In this document: one piece after another, positions 7,288-11,294 of the stretch
Position numbering within the stretch: the first letter of the stretch is position 1
Layout: each line of letters begins with the position of its first letter
NCBI GenBank assembly: GCA_023139225.1
Contig: JAGLNZ010000330.1
Coordinates: 1-11,294, forward strand
Length of the DNA: 11,294 nt
Source of the DNA: Desulfobacula sp.
GTDB lineage: Bacteria > Desulfobacterota > Desulfobacteria > Desulfobacterales > Desulfobacteraceae
Direction of reading: 5' to 3'
Translations under genes and position numbers: made by a program
Notes under the pieces: model-generated
The model's input: only the letters and a program-made list of their open reading frames with translations
Database searches by the model: none
What the model was told of the DNA's origin: nothing

Positions 7288-8424
7288 ATGAAAGTTATTG
7301 TTCTTGGCGGCGGGCTTGTCGGTGGCCCCATGGCCCTTGACCTGGCAAAAGATAATGATATTGATGTGACCGTTACAGATATCAGCGGTGACATTTTAAA
7401 CCGGTTTGAAACCCATCCTGAAATTAAAACCGTTAAACAGGATCTTTCCGACAGGGAAAGCTTGAAAACTTTGGTTTCCAGCTTTGATATGGTGGTCAGT
7501 GCAGTGCCCGGATTTATGGGGTATAAAACACTTGAGACTATTATTGAAGCGGGAAAAAATGTAGTGGATATTGCATTTTTCCCGGAAGATGCATTTCTCC
7601 TTGATGATTTTGCAAAAAAACAGAATGTTACGGCGATTGTGGATTGTGGTGTGGCTCCCGGGATGAGCAACATGCTCACCGGTTATGCCGATCACCTGCT
7701 GGACAAGACCCAAAATGCCCTGATCTATGTTGGCGGGCTGCCCGAGGTCAGAACACAGCCCTGGGAATACAAGGCCGTCTTTTCTCCGATAGATGTAATT
7801 GAAGAATATATCCGACCGGCCTTTTATGTTGAAAACAATCAGATCATTGAAATGCCGGCCTTAAGTGATCCTGAATTTATTGACTTTCCCGAGGTTGGAA
7901 CCCTTGAAGTGTTTAATACAGACGGGTTGCGGTCCTTGATTAAAACCCTTGATATCCCCAATATGAAAGAAAAAACCATGAGGTATCCGGGTCACATTGA
8001 AAAAATGATTCTTTTAAGGGAAGCAGGCTTTTTCAGTGAAGAGCCCGTTCTGGTGGACGGCCATATGGTCCGACCCCTGGATGTAACAGCAAAACTTTTG
8101 TTTCCCCAGTGGGAGCTTGCACCCGGCGAGGTGGACATCACCATCATGCGGATCATAGTGGAGGGAAAAAAAGACGGTAAAAACAGGAAGTATACCTGGG
8201 ATCTTCTGGATAAATATGATCCTGAAACAAAGGTCCATTCAATGGCAAGAACCACAGGATATACGGCAACGGTTGTATTAAGGCTGCTGAAGAAAGGTCT
8301 TTTTGACCAAAAGGGAATTATACCGCCTGAAATTATCGGTAAAAATCAAGCCTGTGTACAATTTGTTCTTAAGGAACTGAAACAAAGAAATATTATCTAT
8401 AAAGAAATTATTTCCGAATATTAA
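7288..8424 (+). CDS. Saccharopine dehydrogenase-family oxidoreductase, lysine 6-dehydrogenase-like
   Basis: A 378-residue NAD(P)-dependent oxidoreductase, cytoplasmic. The N-terminal Rossmann domain opens with VIVLGGGLVGGPMA (3-16). The central part contains DCGVAPGM (119-126), YVGGLPE (147-153), RYPGH (232-236) and a SMARTTGYTA stretch (318-327). From memory these resemble L-lysine 6-dehydrogenase of Geobacillus, which makes allysine from lysine, more closely than saccharopine dehydrogenase proper or carboxynorspermidine dehydrogenase. The substrate is not established by sequence alone. TGAGG lies seven bases before the ATG. The gene follows sdhB by 40 bases on the same strand with no terminator seen, so it is probably the last gene of the sdh transcript. 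The stop codon overlaps the A-tract of the hairpin at 8423-8465. No transaminase or other lysine gene is adjacent. Family is firm, exact reaction uncertain. Confidence 0.82.
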   Translation: MKVIVLGGGLVGGPMALDLAKDNDIDVTVTDISGDILNRFETHPEIKTVKQDLSDRESLKTLVSSFDMVVSAVPGFMGYKTLETIIEAGKNVVDIAFFPEDAFLLDDFAKKQNVTAIVDCGVAPGMSNMLTGYADHLLDKTQNALIYVGGLPEVRTQPWEYKAVFSPIDVIEEYIRPAFYVENNQIIEMPALSDPEFIDFPEVGTLEVFNTDGLRSLIKTLDIPNMKEKTMRYPGHIEKMILLREAGFFSEEPVLVDGHMVRPLDVTAKLLFPQWELAPGEVDITIMRIIVEGKKDGKNRKYTWDLLDKYDPETKVHSMARTTGYTATVVLRLLKKGLFDQKGIIPPEIIGKNQACVQFVLKELKQRNIIYKEIISEY

Positions 8425-8465
8425 AAAAAAATCTGCACACAGAATTTGAGTCTGTGTGCAGATTT
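8423..8465 (-). terminator. Intrinsic terminator between convergent genes
   Basis: A perfect 15-bp inverted repeat: the left arm is 8429-8443, the right arm 8451-8465, and the loop seven bases (8444-8450). On the minus strand the stem is followed by nine T residues (complement of A 8423-8431), so it is a strong rho-independent terminator for the thiolase gene. On the plus strand only TTT follows, part of the stem itself, so it would act weakly for the sdh/dehydrogenase transcript. The A-run includes the last two bases of the dehydrogenase stop codon. Confidence 0.9.
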
Positions 8466-8508
8466 CAAGCCATATAATGCCTGGATATAATATTAGCCAG
8501 GTATTATT

Positions 8509-9684
8509 TTATTTTCGTTCTACAATAAGTGCCATGCCCTGGCCACCGCCAATGCAGAGTGTTGCAAGGCCATATCGCAGGTCACGCGCTTTCATTTCAT
8601 ACAAGAGTTTTGTTAAAATGGCACCACCGGATGCTGATACCGGATGTCCCAGTGCAATGGCACCGCCATTTACATTCACCTTATCAATATCCATATTCAG
8701 CTCACGCATACATGCCAGAGACTGGGATGCAAAGGCTTCATTCAGCTCAATCAAATCCATATCATCTATGGTCAGTCCTGCTTTTTCAAGGGCCATTTTT
8801 GTGGCCGGAATCGGGCCGATTCCCATGTATGCAGGATCAACCCCGGCAGATGCATAAGCGACTATGGATGCCATGGGTGCCAGCCCCAGCTCATCTGCTT
8901 TGTCCTTTGACATGACAACCATTGCTGATGCACCATCATTCATACCGGATGAACTTCCCGCTGTAACAGATCCACCCTTTCTGAAAGGTGGTTTCAATTT
9001 TTGAAGGGCTTCCATGGTGGTACCGAACCTTGGATGCTCGTCCGTGTCAAATATTTTGGGATCACCTTTTCTCTGGGGAATTTCAACCGGAACGATCTGT
9101 TCTTTAAATTTTCCTTCTTTTATGGCTTTTTCAGCAAGCTGCTGGCTTCTAAAGCCGAATGCATCCTGGTCTTCCCTGGACACATTATATTTTTCTGCAA
9201 CATTTTCAGCTGTCTCTCCCATGGTATTTCCACTTAAGGGATCAAAAAGGATCAGCTGGTCGTTAAGCTGTCCATGACCCAGACGATACCCCCATCTGGC
9301 TTTTTTCAACATGAATGTGGCATTACTCATACTCTCCATACCACCGGCAACAATAATATCTGCATCACCGGATTTAATCACCTGGGCTGCAAGCGTAACA
9401 GCCTTGATACTTCCTGCACAGGCCTTGCTGATGGTAAACTGGGGTTTTTCTATGGGGATGCCTGCCTTCACGGACACAACACGGGCTGAATTAATGGGAA
9501 GATCCCCTGTCCTGTAGCCGGACGCATAGATTACTTCGTCAATCTGATCGCCGGTCAAACCTGCTCTCTTAATAACTTCTTTTATAGGGATGGGACCAAA
9601 ATCAATATCACTCAACGGAGCGAGTGATCCACCAAATCTACCGATTGCCGTTCTACAGGCCGCAGCTATTACAATTTCTTTCAT
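8509..9684 (-). CDS. Acetyl-CoA acetyltransferase (thiolase family)
   Basis: A 391-residue thiolase, the usual length of the family. It either condenses two acetyl-CoA to acetoacetyl-CoA or cleaves 3-ketoacyl-CoA with CoA, in the cytoplasm. Catalytic positions are the nucleophile C89 in SKACAGS (86-92), N315 in the NEAFASQ motif (315-321), H347 in GHPVSASGG (346-354) and C377 in CIGGGQGMA (377-385). GGMESMS (114-120) is a further family mark. Two departures from the common form are visible: CAGS where CGSG is usual after the nucleophile, and GHPVSASG where GHPxGASG is usual. The catalytic residues themselves are kept. Acetoacetyl-CoA thiolase or a broader ketothiolase are both possible. AGGAGG lies four bases before the ATG. 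It ends at the hairpin terminator, and ftcD lies upstream on the same strand across a 196-base gap. Confidence 0.92.
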   Translation of the reverse strand: MKEIVIAAACRTAIGRFGGSLAPLSDIDFGPIPIKEVIKRAGLTGDQIDEVIYASGYRTGDLPINSARVVSVKAGIPIEKPQFTISKACAGSIKAVTLAAQVIKSGDADIIVAGGMESMSNATFMLKKARWGYRLGHGQLNDQLILFDPLSGNTMGETAENVAEKYNVSREDQDAFGFRSQQLAEKAIKEGKFKEQIVPVEIPQRKGDPKIFDTDEHPRFGTTMEALQKLKPPFRKGGSVTAGSSSGMNDGASAMVVMSKDKADELGLAPMASIVAYASAGVDPAYMGIGPIPATKMALEKAGLTIDDMDLIELNEAFASQSLACMRELNMDIDKVNVNGGAIALGHPVSASGGAILTKLLYEMKARDLRYGLATLCIGGGQGMALIVERK

Positions 9685-9688
9685 TTTT

Positions 9689-9694
9689 CCTCCT
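9689..9694 (-). promoter_or_regulatory. Ribosome binding site of the thiolase
   Basis: A perfect AGGAGG on the minus strand, four bases before the ATG at 9684. It supports this start. Confidence 0.85.
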
Positions 9695-9722
9695 GAAAAT
9701 ATGTAAATTTTTATTCTAACCG

Positions 9723-9743
9723 TAATATAGCTTTAATATAGCT
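9723..9743. repeat. Two direct copies of TAATATAGCT, 11 bp apart
   Basis: TAATATAGCT occurs at 9723-9732 and again at 9734-9743, one helical turn apart, in the thiolase upstream region. On the minus strand each copy contains TATATT. The placement on one face of the helix would suit an activator or repressor site, but it could also be chance in AT-rich DNA. Confidence 0.4.
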
Positions 9744-9745
9744 GT

Positions 9746-9769
9746 ATTATAAATAATTAAATGTGTCAA
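9746..9769 (-). promoter_or_regulatory. Candidate thiolase promoter elements
   Basis: On the minus strand a perfect TTGACA (9769-9764) and a perfect TATAAT (9751-9746) lie about 60-85 bases before the thiolase start. The spacer is only 12 bases instead of the usual 16-18, so they may not work as one sigma-70 promoter. Either box may pair with a weaker partner, such as a TATATT in the 9723-9743 repeat, or the region may depend on an activator. Confidence 0.3.
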
Positions 9770-9880
9770 CCAAAAACATTAAACAGAACAGATATCCCTG
9801 TGACCGGCAGCCATTTTATAAACGCGTGCCATTAGGAAGCATCGGAATGTCAGCTTGTGTGGCAGGCTTGTCCTTAAAAA
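9770..9880. other. Remainder of the ftcD-thiolase gap, no firm element
   Basis: I see no tRNA, strong hairpin with T-run, or convincing gene here. After the ftcD TGA the same minus-strand frame stays open for 34 codons to a TAA near 9780, including a 17-codon ATG frame without a ribosome site. The FtcD family ends at the TGA, so this looks non-coding. No terminator for ftcD is evident, so ftcD and the thiolase may share a transcript. Confidence 0.35.
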
Positions 9881-11294
9881 TCAATTCTTTCGGTTTTCCA
9901 AAATTTCAAGGACCTTTTTGCACTGATTTTCCGCTCTTTTTTTCATATCTTCTGCAAGTTTTATGGTCTTATTTTTGAACTTCTCATCTGAAATATCCGC
10001 CATGTTGATCATGACATTTTTATATGCCCCCCATATGCCTGTCTCCATAGCTTTTGCCCCCACTTCAACATCAGATTTAGATGCAATATTGCCGTACCGG
10101 GCAACCTTAATCATAGCATCCCAGGCTGCATCGGCAAGCGTCATTGTGGTTAAGGGAATATCAATGGCTTTTTTCAAACCCTGCTGCATTTTTTCAAGTT
10201 TCAGTTCTTTTTTTACTTTGGTATCTTCAGGAAGGCGCAGGGCTTCCACATAGTCATTAAACGCATCCGTATCCGCATCAATCATGGGAATCAGCGCTTT
10301 GGCAGCATGGTGAAGGACTGGAACAATTTCACGCATTTTTGCATCAAGATCCTCAAATTTGCGAACGCCTAAGGTCAATTTTGCCACCATGGAGCCAAGT
10401 CCAGCACCAATGGCTGCAATGGCTGCAGAAGCAGATCCACCGCCAGGAGCCGAGCTCCTTGATGCCACATCTTCAATAAAATCCCTGACACTCAGGCCTG
10501 CCAGGGGCTCATTTTTTTCTTGGGCAATGATATATTCAATTATTTTCTCTTTTGGATTAAACACAGCAACGGAATTAAGACCTAAGCGTTCAATGGCAAG
10601 TCTAACCTTCTGGTCTTCATCCAGAACAAAAAGATTCTCTTTTTCAATATAATAATCCGCCGCCATAAGTATGGCTTCCAAGGGAACCACGCCCACAATT
10701 TCAGACCCGGTAACAGCTATGTTCAGATCTTTTGCGTCTTTTTTGACTTCTTCAAACAATACATGGGGAGGGGTCACGTGATAGTTGTTCAGATTCACCG
10801 TGACCTGGGCAAGATTGTATTCATCCACATACCATCCCATGCCTTTGACCTGCTCAAGCCTTCCGGGTTCATCAAGGCTGCGGCCGGCCTCCCGAAGATT
10901 TAAGGCAATTCTGTGGGCCTGGTTGGGTGTGGATAAGAGGTTAACGTTATAGGCAATAAGAAAAAATCTTGCCCCTGTCACGGTTGCCCCCCACTCGGGG
11001 ATAAATTCGGCCGGTCCGAAATCCGGTTTCCACTCTTTAGTGGTTATCCTGTCTTTTATACCTTCGTACTGCCCTTCTCTTATCTGGGGAAGCTTTTTCC
11101 GGTATTCAAGAATTGCGGACTCTTCATAAAGATAAATGGGAATGCCAAGCTCATCAGCAGCACGCCTGCCAAATTCTTTAGAAATATCAACGCACTCTTC
11201 CATGGTCACGTCGGCAACAGGAATAAAAGGACATACATCCATGGCGCCCATGCGATGATGGTCGCCCTTATGGGTTCTCATGTCAATTTTTTGT
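9881..11294 (-). CDS. ftcD: Bifunctional glutamate formimidoyltransferase / formimidoyl-THF cyclodeaminase, 5' end beyond the window
   Basis: FtcD moves the formimino group of N-formimino-glutamate (from histidine breakdown) to tetrahydrofolate, then releases ammonia to give methenyl-THF. The frame is open to the window edge, and QKID precedes the ATG at 11281 just as a similar stretch does in mammalian FTCD. That ATG is therefore internal, and roughly 70-80 N-terminal residues are missing. The visible 470 residues begin in the transferase active site, HKGDHHRMGAMD (8-19), where H12 aligns with catalytic H82 of the mammalian enzyme. Further transferase landmarks are WGATVTGAR (101-109), QAHRIALNLRE (125-135) and EKENLFVL (217-224). 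After a short linker, the cyclodeaminase domain starts near 266, with APGGGSASA (282-290) and IDADTDAF (338-345). Both domains are intact where visible. The fused arrangement is known in animals and some bacteria. It is followed by the thiolase on the same strand. Confidence 0.95.
   Translation of the reverse strand, partial: QKIDMRTHKGDHHRMGAMDVCPFIPVADVTMEECVDISKEFGRRAADELGIPIYLYEESAILEYRKKLPQIREGQYEGIKDRITTKEWKPDFGPAEFIPEWGATVTGARFFLIAYNVNLLSTPNQAHRIALNLREAGRSLDEPGRLEQVKGMGWYVDEYNLAQVTVNLNNYHVTPPHVLFEEVKKDAKDLNIAVTGSEIVGVVPLEAILMAADYYIEKENLFVLDEDQKVRLAIERLGLNSVAVFNPKEKIIEYIIAQEKNEPLAGLSVRDFIEDVASRSSAPGGGSASAAIAAIGAGLGSMVAKLTLGVRKFEDLDAKMREIVPVLHHAAKALIPMIDADTDAFNDYVEALRLPEDTKVKKELKLEKMQQGLKKAIDIPLTTMTLADAAWDAMIKVARYGNIASKSDVEVGAKAMETGIWGAYKNVMINMADISDEKFKNKTIKLAEDMKKRAENQCKKVLEILENRKN

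Noticed and set aside
8456..8857. Plus-strand open frames across the thiolase region
   Set aside because: They are antisense to a clear thiolase. The first starts inside the terminator hairpin, and none resembles a protein family.
9780..9883. Read-through extension of FtcD past its TGA for 34 codons, with TGA as a possible selenocysteine codon
   Set aside because: The FtcD family ends at this TGA. The extension has no family character, and I see no SECIS-like hairpin directly after it.

Overview
The window is one stretch of AT-rich bacterial chromosome with short intergenic gaps. It looks like a sulfate-reducing deltaproteobacterium of the Desulfobacter/Desulfobacula kind (Desulfobacterota). 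That placement is an inference from three things: the b558-type sdhCAB set in C-A-B order, as in Bacteroidetes and deltaproteobacteria; the TAXI-type fused TRAP permease; and a bifunctional FtcD next to a thiolase. No rRNA or other taxonomic marker is present. I found no tRNA, CRISPR array, insertion sequence or phage gene.

Layout. (1) Positions 1-852, plus strand: the C-terminal part of a TRAP-type fused permease, cut by the window edge. (2) 961-1446, minus: a small secreted DUF1566-domain protein. (3) 1655-3741, plus: a tight three-gene run of a PHP-family histidinol-phosphatase-like protein, D-aminoacyl-tRNA deacylase (dtd) and a SPOUT tRNA methyltransferase (trmJ), with gaps of 17-18 bases. 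(4) 3742-3907: a leader with a possible 38-codon TTG-start ORF and a TATAAT box. (5) 3908-8424, plus: sdhC, sdhA, sdhB, then a saccharopine/lysine-dehydrogenase-like oxidoreductase. (6) 8423-8465: a perfect 15-bp hairpin between convergent genes. (7) 8509-9684, minus: an acetyl-CoA acetyltransferase-type thiolase. (8) 9881-11294, minus: ftcD, cut at its 5' end by the window edge.

How the genes fit together. SdhCAB is a membrane succinate:menaquinone oxidoreductase (or fumarate reductase). It would serve the TCA cycle or fumarate respiration at the inner membrane. The thiolase and FtcD point to acyl-CoA turnover and to histidine-derived one-carbon flow into folate. The downstream dehydrogenase may feed amino-acid carbon (lysine or a related amine) into the same central metabolism; this is inferred from family and position only. 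The dtd-trmJ pair is a translation-quality and tRNA-modification pair.

This is mostly ordinary core metabolism and I see no convincing undescribed multi-gene system. The points most worth checking are the small ORF before sdhC, the oxidoreductase attached to the sdh operon, the active-site variants in the thiolase and the PHP protein, and an 11-bp-phased repeat in front of the thiolase.
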